Source of the DNA: Pigoraptor vietnamica
Taxonomy: Eukaryota > Opisthokonta > Filasterea
Length of the DNA stretch: 28,894 nt
Reading direction: 5' to 3'
Assembly (NCBI GenBank): GCA_943704525.1
Contig: CALSCQ010000238.1
Span: 1-28,894, forward strand
The notes under the pieces were generated by a model, which searched no databases, was not told the origin of the DNA, and was given only the letters and a program-made list of their open reading frames with translations. The number at the start of each line of letters is the position of its first letter. The first letter of the stretch is position 1. This document shows positions 19,398 through 28,894 of the stretch, one piece after another. The position numbers were made by a program, and so were the translations under genes.

Positions 19398-20826
19398 TCA
19401 CTGCTTGTTCGCGAGAACAAAGCGGAAGCGGACGTCTCCCTTGCGCATGCGAGCAACGGCAGTGTTGCACTGGTCCATCGGGACGACCTCCGTCCACGGC
19501 CGCACGTTCGTCCGCCCCGCCAGCTCGAGCATCTCGATAATCTCGGCGCGCGAGCCGATGCAGCTGCCCGCAAAGTTGACGTTGTTGGCGACGAGGTCAA
19601 AGGGGTCAAAGGCGATCTTCTCCTCGGGGATGCCGACGACAATGAAGGTGCCACCCGGCCGGATGAGACCCATAAACTCGCTCCACTCAATGTTCGCGTA
19701 GAACGCGGTGCAGATGATAATGTCAAACTGCGGACGAAAAGGGCACCGCACGGTCAGTGGAGAGCGGACAAGCGACACAAAACGTCCAGTCGCGCGATTA
19801 CACCACATGCGAGACGAGAGGAGAACATCCAACTCACATAGCGCTTGTGCTTGGCAATGTCGTCCTTGCTCTTGCTGACAAGGTACCGAGGGGCGCCCAG
19901 CTTCTTCGCGTCAGCGACCTTTGAGTCTGAGCTGGAGATGGCCGTCACTTCGGCGCCGAGCTCGTGCGCAAACTGCACGGCAAGGTGACCGAGACCACCA
20001 ATGCCAATCACGCCGACGCGCTTGCCGGGGCCCGCGCCGTGCCGCTTGAGGGGCGCGTACACCGTCACACCGGCGCACATGAGGGGCGCGACGACCTCGG
20101 ACGAGATATTCTCCGGAAGCTTAAAGGCATAGTCCGACTGAAGGCGCACGCTCCTGTCATTGCGAAGGGAGAGAAAGCGAAGTCAGATGTTGATGCTCAC
20201 TGCGGAGGCGCAAGGGACGCAGCACATTTGCGCTCAGCACAGGGGTCACTCACTCCTGGTAGCCGCCGCGCGTGGGCTCGCCGTCAGGGTAGCGGCTGTT
20301 GTATGTGTAGAGGACTTCGGGACAGCAGTTGTCTAGACCGCGCGGGCAGTCGGGACACGTTGACTTGAGGCACGCGCCACACTGCGCGCCAACACCGACA
20401 CGGTCGCCAACCTGCAACACAGCAGGATGAAACATTAGACACCGAACAAGCTGTGCAAACGCCCTCTAAGAAAATTTCCTAGAGTCAAAACGCACCTTGA
20501 GATGCTTCACATCCTTCCCCGCCTTCGTCACATGCCCGACAATCTCGTGGCCGGGAATGTAAGGATAGATCGAGGGACCCCAGCCGCTGTCAATGCCGTG
20601 GATGTCTGCACGCAACACACGCGTGACGTCAGCCAGTGACACACGTTTCAACACGGTTCAGCGCAAGCGCCCCTTTCTCACCACTGCCGCAGATGCCGCA
20701 GTGCGTGATCTTGATCTCCACGTCGTTGTCGCCGAGCGCACGCGGGTGGTACGAGTACGGCACAAGGGTGGCCTTGGGCTCCATCGCGGCGTAGCCGTTG
20801 AACGTGACGGTGTTGTCGACAACCAT
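19398..20826 (-). CDS. Zinc-dependent NADP-type alcohol dehydrogenase (CAD/ADH6 group)
   Basis: Five exons, complement of 20682-20826, 20496-20605, 20254-20411, 19838-20153 and 19398-19727, give 352 aa, typical of medium-chain dehydrogenases. It should interconvert aldehydes and alcohols. Catalytic zinc ligands lie in CGICGSDIH (C46), PGHE (H68) and PLMCAGVTVY; the structural-zinc loop reads CLKSTCPDCPRGLDNCC, with two more residues than usual between its first two cysteines (C99-x4-C104-x2-C107-x7-C115). The Rossmann motif GIGGLGHLAVQFA is followed by AISSSDSK, with Ser instead of Asp after strand 2, which favours NADP. Best resemblance is to yeast ADH6/ADH7 and plant cinnamyl alcohol dehydrogenases (shared GVGAQ before the Cys loop); substrate is not predictable. 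A TATA box lies 95 bp upstream of the ATG at 20826. Confidence 0.94.
20624..20631. promoter_or_regulatory. TGACGTCA, CRE-type palindrome in ADH intron 1
   Basis: Perfect 8-bp CRE consensus inside the first intron (20606-20681) of the alcohol dehydrogenase gene. Confidence 0.25.
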
Positions 20827-20920
20827 TTTCGTGTCACTGTAAGTTGCTTGCTTGCTTGCCTTCGGTTCGCTTGTTGAGCTCACTCTGGTTTTGAGTCACA
20901 GAAGGAGACGTCTGCGTGCC

Positions 20921-20927
20921 TTTTATA
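20921..20927 (-). promoter_or_regulatory. TATA box of alcohol dehydrogenase gene
   Basis: TATAAAA on the minus strand, 95 bp upstream of the ATG, leaving about 65 nt for a 5' UTR if initiation is 30 bp downstream. It directly abuts the dinucleotide repeat. Confidence 0.6.
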
Positions 20928-20950
20928 TGTGTGTGTGTGTGTGCATGTGA

Positions 20951-20987
<37 letters not shown>

Positions 20988-20990
20988 GTG
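20927..20990. repeat. (GT)n microsatellite upstream of ADH TATA box
   Basis: Imperfect GT run with a GCATGTGACAA interruption at about 20942-20953. It lies immediately upstream of the alcohol dehydrogenase TATA box and so could affect promoter structure. Confidence 0.92.
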
Positions 20991-21143
20991 AATGGGGCAG
21001 CCCACACTGGACGGCGTGTCCAGCATTGATTGCACTTGCCGTAATTTTCCCGCACTTGCAATAAATAATTCCGCCTGATTATCAAATTACTATGAAATTC
21101 AATTTTCCTAATAATCGCTGTTGCATAAGCCAACGTGCGAACC

Positions 21144-21151
21144 TGACGTCA
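21144..21151. promoter_or_regulatory. TGACGTCA, CRE-type palindrome upstream of ADH
   Basis: Perfect 8-bp CRE consensus about 220 bp upstream of the alcohol dehydrogenase TATA box. Confidence 0.35.
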
Positions 21152-21518
21152 CGCGAAGTGGAGTGCGGAGGTGTGCCGTAACGAGCACGTTGAGCGCGTT
21201 GAGATCCGGCAGAGCACGCACGGTCATGGCTCGCAGTCTCGCGCCTGCGTGGGCTGGGCGCATCGTGCACGTGCTTGGTTGTGGATGATGCAACGCAACT
21301 GGACATTCGGCCATCACTTCAGTGTCTGACACATCTGTTCTTGATTGGTTGCCCGTGTTTCTCGCCTGAGGACCGACTAATCGCCGGTTGCAACGACTGA
21401 AACTCTTTTCTCTCTCTCTCTCAAATGTACCAATGTGCCACAATTTCAGTTGAGCGCAATTCTGTTGAGCACATTCATTTCCCATTCCACCGATCCACAC
21501 TCCACTTCCCGCCTCACA

Positions 21519-23369
21519 CTAAATAAATGATCGCACCATCGAAATGAGCCCTCCGGCGATGATCACGGCAGCCGCTGGCGCGTTGAACTTTCCCACGGCG
21601 ACGTACGCGCCCATGGCCAGCACCGCGTTCAGCGCGTCCGTCTTGACAGCCTTGTTCCACAGGAGGTACACGGCGGCGACGATGAGCCCGCACGCGCACG
21701 CATTGACGCCGACAAACACCGCCTGGACCCACTCGAGCGTGCGGAACCGGTGCCAGAGGGGCATGACCCCAATGATCAAAAACAGGCCGGGAAAGAAGAG
21801 GCCGATCCACGCGAGCAGCGCACCGCCAAACCCGAGCGCGATGGCGCCAAGGTACGCGCTAAAGTTGAACATGGGGCCCGGGAGCGCCGAGACGAAGGCG
21901 AATCCAAAGAGGAACTGCCGCTCCGTCACCCAGCCCGTCTTGACGACCTCGTCGAGCAGCATCGGGATGACGACCTGCCCGCCGCCGAATATCATCGAGC
22001 CGACGCGGAGGAATGCCTCGAACAGGTGCAGCGCCTTGGAATCGACCGCACCGCGCAGCGTCACGCACAGCACGAGGACGACGACGTACAGCGCGAGGAA
22101 GATGAGCCCAACGCGAATGCTGTAGTTGATGCGCATGCGGTGCATCTCCGACTCGACGTGGTCCTTCGCCCTCGACGACGCCCCGCCGCCCTGCTGGTTC
22201 AGCATAAGCGTCGCGCCGTCGTCCTCAAAGATGACGTCCTCATCCTCGTCCTCTGCGTCGCTGGCCCGCGCGAAATGCGCCGGCGTTTGGGCGGGAACGG
22301 CCGCCTTCTCGTCGTTGAGCTGCAGCGAGTGCATGCTGATGCGCGCATCGTTCGAGGCGGCGTGGGCGGTCAACCTCCCCTCGGCGTGTTGCAATGAATG
22401 CATGCTCACGTGCGCCCCGTCGCCCTGGTCCGCGACGTGCACAGGCGCCTCTGCCTGTTCGCTCGACGCGTCCGCTTCGGCCGGCTGCTGCGCGGGCACG
22501 GGGTATCGCCGTCGGTAGTAAAACCGGCCCGCAGTTATAAGACCACTCACGGCCATGACCGTGGGGAAAAGCCAGGGGAAGTTGTGGGAGTAGAGAAGCA
22601 GCGTGAGGGCGAGCGCGGTGAAAGCGATCACCGTCGTCAGCTTGTCTTTCACCTGCGATTCGCTCAACTTCACCGCGGCGATCGCGACGAGCCCAACAGC
22701 CGCCGACGCCGCGCCGTCCTCCAGCCCAAGCAGCCACTCGGGCACCTTCGAGTCACTCGAGAGCCACCGGTTCACGCCGAGCCCGAACATCGTCATGATA
22801 ATGAAGCCGGGGAAACTGTGTGTGGGCGAAGGCAGATGAAGGGTCAGTCGGAGCACCGCCAAGCAAGTTCGCCGCGTGCAGCTGGAAAGCGCACGAAAAG
22901 CCCACTGTTGGCAGAGCCTCGCACGTTGGGCAATACACACAACGTCGCTTGCTATAAATGGAGGGTTACACGGAACGCAAGTGCGCGTCAATCACCTCCA
23001 CCAGAAAAACCCGAAGAAGCCGCCACCGAGACCTGCGCGGCATATCGCAATGGCGAAGGCGACCTGCGTCGAAGTCGGGCCGGGAAGGCCCTGTCCCAGG
23101 CTGCAGATGCACAGTGCATCACGGTTGAGATCAGCGATGTCGCGTGCCATTCCCGTGCGCTTGGACAGTCCGCTGCACCGCCTGCAGTGCCTCTGCAGCC
23201 CACACCGCACTCACCCGACCATCTCGGCAAAGATCTGCTCCGACACCCATTTTCGTGTTGTGACAAAGTAGTTGAAGAGCAGACTCAGGTGCGCCTGTGG
23301 TCCGCCGAACGTGATCCATCCGAGCGGGAAGTACGCGAAGAGAATGTCCCTGTACGGCGAATCCCGCAT
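21519..23369 (-). CDS. CHR-family chromate/anion transporter, two-domain form
   Basis: Three exons, complement of 23215-23369, 22996-23100 and 21519-22815, give 518 aa. The long-chain CHR family has two homologous halves and exports chromate or related anions at membranes in bacteria and fungi; the physiological substrate here is unknown. The N-terminal half shows FPLGWITFGGPQAHLSLL, WVSEQIFAE, GLGQGLPGPTSTQVAFAIAI and FPGFIIMTMFG; the C-terminal half repeats it as FLRVGSMIFGGGQVVIPML, WVTERQFLFGFAFVSALPGPMF and FFPGLFLIIGVMPLW, giving internal duplication. The linker (about residues 205-300) is a hydrophilic Ala/Glu/Asp-rich loop. Hydrophobic helices run to the end. The ATG at 23369 starts just before the conserved core; an in-frame upstream exon (23487-23571, joining at 23395) is possible and would add 37 residues. 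Confidence 0.9.
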
Positions 23370-23949
23370 GCTTGCGTCTCCGAGTGCGCCGTTCTCTGCA
23401 AAGCCGCCGTGCTGGCCCCGATCACCCCAACGTCGCTTTCTATTTTCCCGCGGACCGCCTTCTTCTCTCCCTCACACCACACACACTTCCCACTGCTAAT
23501 GTGCTTTGTGTGACGTGGCTTTTTTTCTTTGGGCAGGTTGCCCTTGACGTCGACCGCACTCGCAATGACATAACTGAAACTGGCGACGTAACAAAACGTT
23601 ACAACATGACGCACGTGGCGAAAGTGACGTCATGCAAAGTGAATGGGCTTGACAGCTTGTGGCAGGCCGCGGCGTTCTCCAGTTCGAAGACGCGGGATGG
23701 CGTGAAGAGGCAAACGCACATACACACGGCGGAGCGTGCGACTTCGGAGACCTCTCACATCTCTCCTCTTCCTCTCTGCGAGCAAGGGTTCTCGACAGTC
23801 GTCCGGTGGCAGCGGTCGCCGGACACGGCGGCCGGCGTTCCACTTCGCCGGTCTGACGAGAGATGTACGATGCCGCCCTTACCGTCGCGTGGAACAACTT
23901 GCACGTGCGGGATCTACTTGACTCAATTTTCTAACGGCGACGTGCTACG
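23370..23949. promoter_or_regulatory. Bidirectional promoter region, CHR transporter (-) / glycosyltransferase (+)
   Basis: A 580-bp gap lies between divergent ATGs. It contains a CRE palindrome at 23625-23632 followed by ATGCAAAG, and a possible upstream coding exon of the CHR gene (23487-23571). No TATA box is evident. Confidence 0.55.
23625..23632. promoter_or_regulatory. TGACGTCA, CRE-type palindrome
   Basis: Perfect 8-bp CRE consensus in the middle of the CHR/glycosyltransferase divergent promoter region. Confidence 0.4.
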
Positions 23950-26464
23950 ATGACTCTGCGGCAGGCGAAGTGGCGCAATGCTGCCGTCATTGTCTTCATG
24001 CTGTCCATCGCCTCCTTGGCCGCCGTTTTGTTGCAGTCGAGCACAGAGCTGCAACGTCTCGTTTCGAGCGGCGTTGTAAGCGTGTCGCAACCCTCTTCGA
24101 GCTTGAACGGTGATTCGTCGGGAGATCACCCGCAGAAGCACTCGCATGGGCCTCACGACCCTGAGACGGGCGATGGCGAGCACGTCGAGTCGCACTCCCA
24201 CACGCACGCGGACGCAGATGTCGAAGACGGCGACGCGATGGACAATGCCTTAGTGGACGACCTTGTGGGTGAAGACGCTGCTGGCAGTCGCAATGACATG
24301 GCGCGACAGTCGGATCCTTCGCTGGACGAAGATTCGGGTTCCGCGGAAGAGTTGCCGCAACCGCCGGCCGCGCGCATCAGTGCGATTGTGACTCGTCCTC
24401 CCCCTCCCGCCACAATTGCCATCCCGACGCGCAGTTCGCCGATGGGTGCGCAAGGTGGCGAGGCTCGCTCGTCATCTCAGTCGCACTCGTCGTCAGCCGT
24501 TCCGTCGCGCACGTCATCAGTCGTTCCATCGCCCTCACCACCAGTCGTTCCATCGCGCACACCACCGTCGTCGGTCGCGTCGGCGACGCCGTCTGCTTCA
24601 GTCGCGCCCTTCAAGTGGCCAAAGCACGGGAGCGGCGATCGCTGGGGCATGACGCCCATGGAGCGCGAGTACGAGCGGCGCGGATTCCGGAAGGGATACT
24701 TTCTGCACTATACGCCGGACGGAGGGTACTGCGCTGGGCTCGGGCACCAGTTCGAGTCACTCGCGTGCGCGCTGGCGGAAGCGGAGAGACTCAATCGCAC
24801 GCTGCTGATACAGGGGACGCTGTGCATGGACGGGCGTGGGAAGCGCCCGAACAGACTCATCAGGTGCGATGCCCTCGCCGCACATGTTGCAGGCACCAGA
24901 CCACGCCCATAGCGCACAGCCCCTCCACCTCCCCCCCTCCCCCCCCACACACACGACCGCACTCACCCCTCGGCTCGGCGTGCCTGCAGATGGGACACGT
25001 TCTTCGACCTGGACGCGTTGAGGCAGGTGGCGCCCATCGCCGAATTGCCGGGCGTTGCGGAGGATGTGGAGGGCGTGGCCGTGCCGCTGGACCTTCCCGG
25101 CGAGTTTGCGCGCCCAGAAGGCGCCGAGGTCGTCGACACGAATGGCCTCTCGCACTACACGCTAGAGAACGTCCCAAGCGGTACGGAGGCGAGTATAGTT
25201 GGGCGCCGCTGATCGAGGCTGCCATGCCGACAGCAGAGACTGCGCCGTCGTAAGTTGCCGTTAAAACTCCTTGAATATCTGCTGAAAAAATCTGACCGTC
25301 GTACGCTTACACAGTACCCATTCTTCTCGACCGACTCGCTGGCGATGGGACGTGCGGCGGATGCCCGCGTGATCGTGCGGAACTTCTCGCGCAAGCATGA
25401 CGACGAAGGGCGCGCGCTTACGCGTGCCGCAGTGTATTGGTTCGAAGTCTGCAAAAGGTGCGCGAGTGAGTGTGCGTGTGCGTGTGCGTGTGCGTGTGCG
25501 TGCGAGAGCCACGTATTAGAATCAGTCGTCAGTTGTTCACAGCGTGTTGCATATGTGCGCCTGCCTGTGTGTACATGTGCTCACATTGGAGCTCGCAAAT
25601 ATGCGCCCATCGCAGTCAACCAAACCTGGAAGTCGCCATGAAGTCGCACTGGCGGATCCTGCGGTACTCGCGGCTGGTCCTCAACGCGGCGCAGCAGGTC
25701 GTCTCGGACATGACCACCGACATGCTCCTCCGCAACGCATCCGCCGCCACCGCGCTCATGGCAAGACGAAAGGCAAAGACGCACAGCGAGTTTGTTCCCT
25801 TCTGGGGCATCCACGTGCGCCGCGGGGACAAGGCGGCAGACAAGGTGAGCGGGATCTGCGCTTGGGCTGCTCGCTTACAGTACGCGCGGGTGCACTCGAT
25901 CCAATGTTGTCCGCCCACACGCACCAATATCACCAATTCACAATTTTGTCCGCACACAACAGGAACGGTGGCCGCACCTCGACGAGGACACGCAAGGCCC
26001 GCGCCTTCTCAACACGCTGTCCCAGTGGATTCCCCCTGGTGACGTCATATACATCGCCTCGGACGAAGGCCAGAAGGGCTTTTTCGACGCGCTGAAGGAG
26101 GTTTGTGACGTTACATAGCGCGCATTCTCAATTCCCTAGCGTCCATGCGTCCTCCGTGCTGAAGACGTCGCCCATCGCCAACGCAGAGATACCACGTATA
26201 CACGCTTTCCGATTTCCCAGAGGCGATGCGCATGACGCGCTCGCTCGACTACCTCTTGTACGCCGTCGACATCAACGTGCTCACCTTCGCTGCAATGCGC
26301 ATCGACACGTTCCAGAGAAACAACGCCACGATGTACCTCACAAGGTCAGGTCGCCGCAAAGTGGTCATGTGCATGGAGCTCGACACTCAGCAGCCTTGCC
26401 TCGCAGTGACCCCCGCTTTGGGACTGGACAGCGGCGCGTTACAAACTTTGGCGGTGGCGCGTAG
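23950..26464 (+). CDS. Type II membrane glycosyltransferase, O-fucosyltransferase-like
   Basis: Exons 23950-24863, 24990-25180, (25239-25249 tentative), 25315-25457, 25616-25844, 25963-26100, 26187-26344 and 26407-26464 give 613 aa. A short cytosolic head (MTLRQAKWRN) precedes a signal-anchor helix (AAVIVFMLSIASLAAVLLQ, residues 11-29), then a His/Asp-rich stretch and a Ser/Pro-rich stem to about residue 220: Golgi type II topology. The catalytic part has GGYCAGLGHQFESLACALAEA and LNRTLLI at about 255-285, WGIHVRRGDKAADK at about 485 (the HxRRGD motif of GDP-fucose O- and alpha-1,6-fucosyltransferases) and DVIYIASDEGQKGFFDAL. It probably transfers fucose from GDP-fucose to glycoproteins, but another sugar donor cannot be excluded. 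The join between 25180 and 25315 is the weak spot: no single intron with canonical sites keeps frame, so an 11-nt microexon or a sequence error is inferred. Confidence 0.75.
25470..25503 (+). repeat. (GTGCGT)n hexamer repeat in glycosyltransferase intron
   Basis: Run of about five GTGCGT units starting 12 nt downstream of the 5' splice site at 25458, itself gtgcgc, so several repeat units mimic the local donor consensus gtgcgt. Confidence 0.85.
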
Positions 26465-26724
26465 TCGCAACACACGTCGCCGCAAGTACGAATCCGCTTC
26501 GTCCCGAGCCAAGGAAGTCGACCGATGCGAAGAGGGACGCACAACCATCGATAGAGAGAGATGGGAGGGAAGGCGCGACGGCGCATTGTTAAAAGCCGTC
26601 AGACACAACAGTCGGCACAACGCGGGACATCGCCTCAACAGCAATACAGACGACCCGAGGGCAACGGACAATGTTGTTGCGCAGCGTGCTATTTATCGGC
26701 TGCCTGTGACAGGGCCATCCGCAC
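26465..26724. other. Short gap between convergent glycosyltransferase and GMP reductase
   Basis: A 260-bp gap of 3' flanks; a plus-strand frame stays open through it because of low stop density, but the splice to 26407 gives a clean stop at 26462-26464. Nothing else is seen. Confidence 0.6.
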
Positions 26725-28681
26725 TTAGGACGGCTGGCCAAAGACGTTGTTCAGCTGCTGAGTGCAGCGGATGAACGTCGTCCGCTTGCTCAGCTCGCGG
26801 AGCTGCGCCGCGCCGACGTAGGTGCACGTCGAGCGAATGCCACCGAGAATCGACTTGATGGTCACATCCACTGCCCCACGGTAGGGGATCTCGACGACCT
26901 TGCCTGCGCGCCGCCACGAGTTCAGTAATTGTGAACGCACACAAGCACAACAGTAATGCATACGACACACACACACACGCACACACGCACACACACACAC
27001 ACAGGCGCGTATTCACAGGGGACAGGACCACTTCTCACCTTCGGACGAGCGGTACTCGGCCACACCGCCCGCGTACTTCTCCATGGCCACCTGTGAGCTC
27101 ATCCCGTAAAACTGCTTGAAGAGGCGTCCGTCCCGCTCGATGACCTCTCCCGACGTCTCGTCGTGGCCCGCCAGCATGCCGCCGAGCATTACAAAGTCCG
27201 CGCCGGCGCCAAAGGCCTTGGCCACATCGCCGGGGTTTGTGCAGCCGCCGTCCTGCGATAGAGACCTCAGAGCAATAAGAATAAAAGCGTTGGACATGTG
27301 ATATGTTCACAACATGCCGTGTGACTCTCCGGGCGAACGGAGAGAAGGAAGAAGGCTCAGTGCACTGTTGTGTACTCACGGCAATAATGTGGCCATTGAG
27401 GCCATGCGCGGCATCGGCGCACTCAAGGACTGCGCTCAGCTGGGGATACCCAACGCCGCTCTGAGAACGCGTCGTGCAGACCGACCCTGCGAGTGGTGTG
27501 TTCGTAAGATGTTGCGTGTCTGTGTGAGAACTCTTTGCCCACTGTACACGCACAGACGCATGTGATTTGGACGATACCCACCTGGCCCAATGCCGACCTG
27601 ACCAATTCGCACGTGACCATCGCACGCGCGCGTTGCAAGTGGGATAAGGGAGTGCATGAGAACGCGAAACTTAGAGGAGAGCAAGATGTCAACAGCAACT
27701 GACAAAGTGCGCACGCACCTTCACAATGTCGGCGCCGCTGAGAACGAGCTCCTCAACCATCTCGCCCGTCACGACGTTGCCAGCCTGTTCGCACGGCAGG
27801 AGTGCATGAGCCCAGAGACGCACGGCAGGAGTGCATGGGCCCAGAGACGCACGGCAGGAGTGCATGAGCCAAGAGACGCACGGCAGGAGTGCATGAGCCC
27901 AGTGACAAGCCGAAACGGAGAAGACGCTAGAAAAGAAAGGGTGCGCCGACCCGCGACACACACAAACTCGCGGCGCGCGTGTTACGCACCATGATCGTGT
28001 GCTTTGGGAACGCCTTGCGGACGTCGCGCACAAACTGAACAAAGTGCTCAGAGTATCCGTTCGCCACGTCGAGACATATGTTCGTGATCTGTCGAAGCGG
28101 AAACAGCGCCACGTGAGACGACTATTCCCTTTCCTCTTCTCCTGCCTCTGCAGCGCAAGATCGACAGTTGCACGCAGCTCACCCCAGGGCACGCCTTGAG
28201 AATGTCCGAGAGGCGCTCCATGTCGGCACCGGTGCCAGAGCTAACGGCCACGTACTGCGGTGGCGGCGGTAAGCGGCGCACGAATGAATACAGCAATCGC
28301 CACTAGCCATGTGTTGCGGCAGCGTCAGAAAGGAGAACGAAGGGAGCGGCTTACCTGGAGAATGTCGGGATTTTCGGCGCAGAACTTCGTCCAGTCCGCC
28401 ACGTTGTAGTACTTGTGCGCGGCCGTCATGACCTTGTGCTGAGAGCGATTGAACAGCCGTTGTGCGCGAGAGTGACGTGTGCCCCCAATTCTCATACATG
28501 TACAGTAAGCAACAGGAAGGCCACTATTGTCGTGCAAAAGCATGAACGGACGCATCGATACCTTGGCGAGGGACTTGGCCATCTCGAACGTGCCGACAGT
28601 GTCCATGTTCGCGGCGATGATGGGCACGCCCTCAAACGTGTTGCCGGAATTCTTGAAGGTGAACTTGCGCGTCAGGTCGAC
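26725..28681 (-). CDS. GMPR: GMP reductase, 5' end beyond the window
   Basis: Nine exons visible, complement of 28562-28681, 28355-28438, 28183-28254, 27990-28088, 27719-27784, 27582-27597, 27380-27486, 27039-27252 and 26725-26903, encode 318 residues to the stop. The enzyme reduces GMP to IMP with NADPH in purine salvage. The sequence follows animal GMPR almost segment by segment: [74 protein letters not shown] (catalytic Cys), [83 protein letters not shown] and the short insert-free form separate it from IMP dehydrogenase, which carries CBS domains. Missing is only the N-terminal about 30 residues (to RSE before VDLTR), past the right edge. The sixth visible exon from the left-hand side of the protein is 16 nt (VGIGPG). 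Confidence 0.95.
26965..27003. repeat. (CA)n tract in GMPR last intron
   Basis: CA run, (UG)n on the transcribed strand, starting about 35 nt downstream of the 5' splice site at 27038. Confidence 0.9.
27792..27906. repeat. 29-bp minisatellite, four copies, in GMPR intron
   Basis: Units of 29 bp (CACGGCAGGAGTGCATGAGC core plus CCAGAGACG) at 27792-27820, 27821-27849, 27850-27878 and 27879-27906, the last diverged at its end. The array fills more than half of a 205-bp intron (27785-27989) and begins 8 nt from its 3' splice site, so the branch and polypyrimidine region lies inside the repeat. Confidence 0.95.

Positions 28682-28894
<213 letters not shown>

Larger units (their letters stand above)
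20827..21518. promoter_or_regulatory. ADH promoter and CHR 3' flank
   Basis: A 692-bp gap between two minus-strand genes. Nearest ADH are a TATA box (20921-20927) and a GT microsatellite (20927-20990). A CRE palindrome lies at 21144-21151. The remaining part (21150-21518) is the CHR 3' flank, with a (CT)n stretch at about 21408-21422. No further gene is supported. Confidence 0.6.

Noticed and set aside
22950-22960. TATAAATG-like TATA box on the plus strand
   Set aside because: It lies inside a CHR intron with no plus-strand gene downstream.
26345-26774. Open extension of the glycosyltransferase past 26344
   Set aside because: Reading through gives a low-quality Arg-rich tail; a 62-bp intron with a gtcagg donor and ctcgcag acceptor gives SDPRFGTGQRRVTNFGGG and a prompt stop, a more family-like ending.
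27792-27906. Regular 29-bp repeats suggesting a CRISPR-like array
   Set aside because: Units are directly tandem without spacers and lie in a spliced eukaryotic intron, so this is a minisatellite.

Overview
This is nuclear DNA from a compact, GC-rich, intron-dense eukaryotic genome. Thirteen protein genes lie in 28.9 kb, and twelve of them are spliced by about 56 short introns (58-304 bp, almost all GT-AG with gtgcgt, gtgagt or gtgggt donors). I rebuilt the exon models by hand from splice sites, reading phase and family conservation; unless marked tentative, every model keeps phase throughout. The best lineage guess is a unicellular holozoan (choanoflagellate, ichthyosporean or corallochytrean grade). 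The window encodes an animal/non-muscle-type myosin regulatory light chain of exactly 172 aa with the RATSNVF phosphosite, a Stum/Spec3-family membrane protein, an animal-type class I aldolase, an RPB10 and a GMP reductase. This assignment is an inference from protein similarity; no marker gene settles it.

Layout, left to right: Stum/Spec3 membrane protein (-, 62-1499); PLP-homeostasis protein of the YggS/PROSC family (-, 1997-3456); Nup54 FG-nucleoporin (+, 3788-6360); myosin regulatory light chain (-, 6868-8011); RNA polymerase subunit RPB10 (+, 8589-9075); unrecognised, probably mitochondrial, single-pass membrane protein (-, 9497-10130); long-chain acyl-CoA synthetase (+, 10379-12857); class I fructose-bisphosphate aldolase (+, 13383-15369); an intronless 1120-aa disordered Arg/Ser/Asp/Tyr-rich orphan (+, 15834-19196); NADP-type zinc alcohol dehydrogenase of the CAD/ADH6 group (-, 19398-20826); two-domain CHR chromate/anion transporter (-, 21519-23369); type II membrane glycosyltransferase resembling O-fucosyltransferases (+, 23950-26464); and GMP reductase, whose first exon lies off the right edge (-, 26725->28681).

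Neighbours do not form a pathway; this is ordinary eukaryotic housekeeping order. Several pairs share short bidirectional promoters: PLPBP/Nup54, MRLC/RPB10, mitochondrial protein/ACSL and CHR/fucosyltransferase. Convergent pairs are separated by only 200-510 bp. TATA boxes are visible at aldolase and alcohol dehydrogenase. CA/GT microsatellites are frequent and sit mainly inside introns and 5' flanks; the window starts in a GA run and ends in a roughly 100-bp CA run.

The points most worth a second look are two GC-AG introns with the AAG|GCAAGT donor, one of which carries three copies of a TGCTAAC branch-site motif; a homology-proven 16-nt microexon in GMP reductase and a probable 11-nt microexon in the fucosyltransferase-like gene; the intronless orphan with a triplicated 23-aa repeat and recurring RRxS/T motifs; the conversion of Nup54 FG repeats into an LG tract; and an apparent excess of TGACGTCA and TCACGTGA sites. 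I found no convincing novel multi-gene system, and no transposon, viral element, tRNA, rRNA or CRISPR array.
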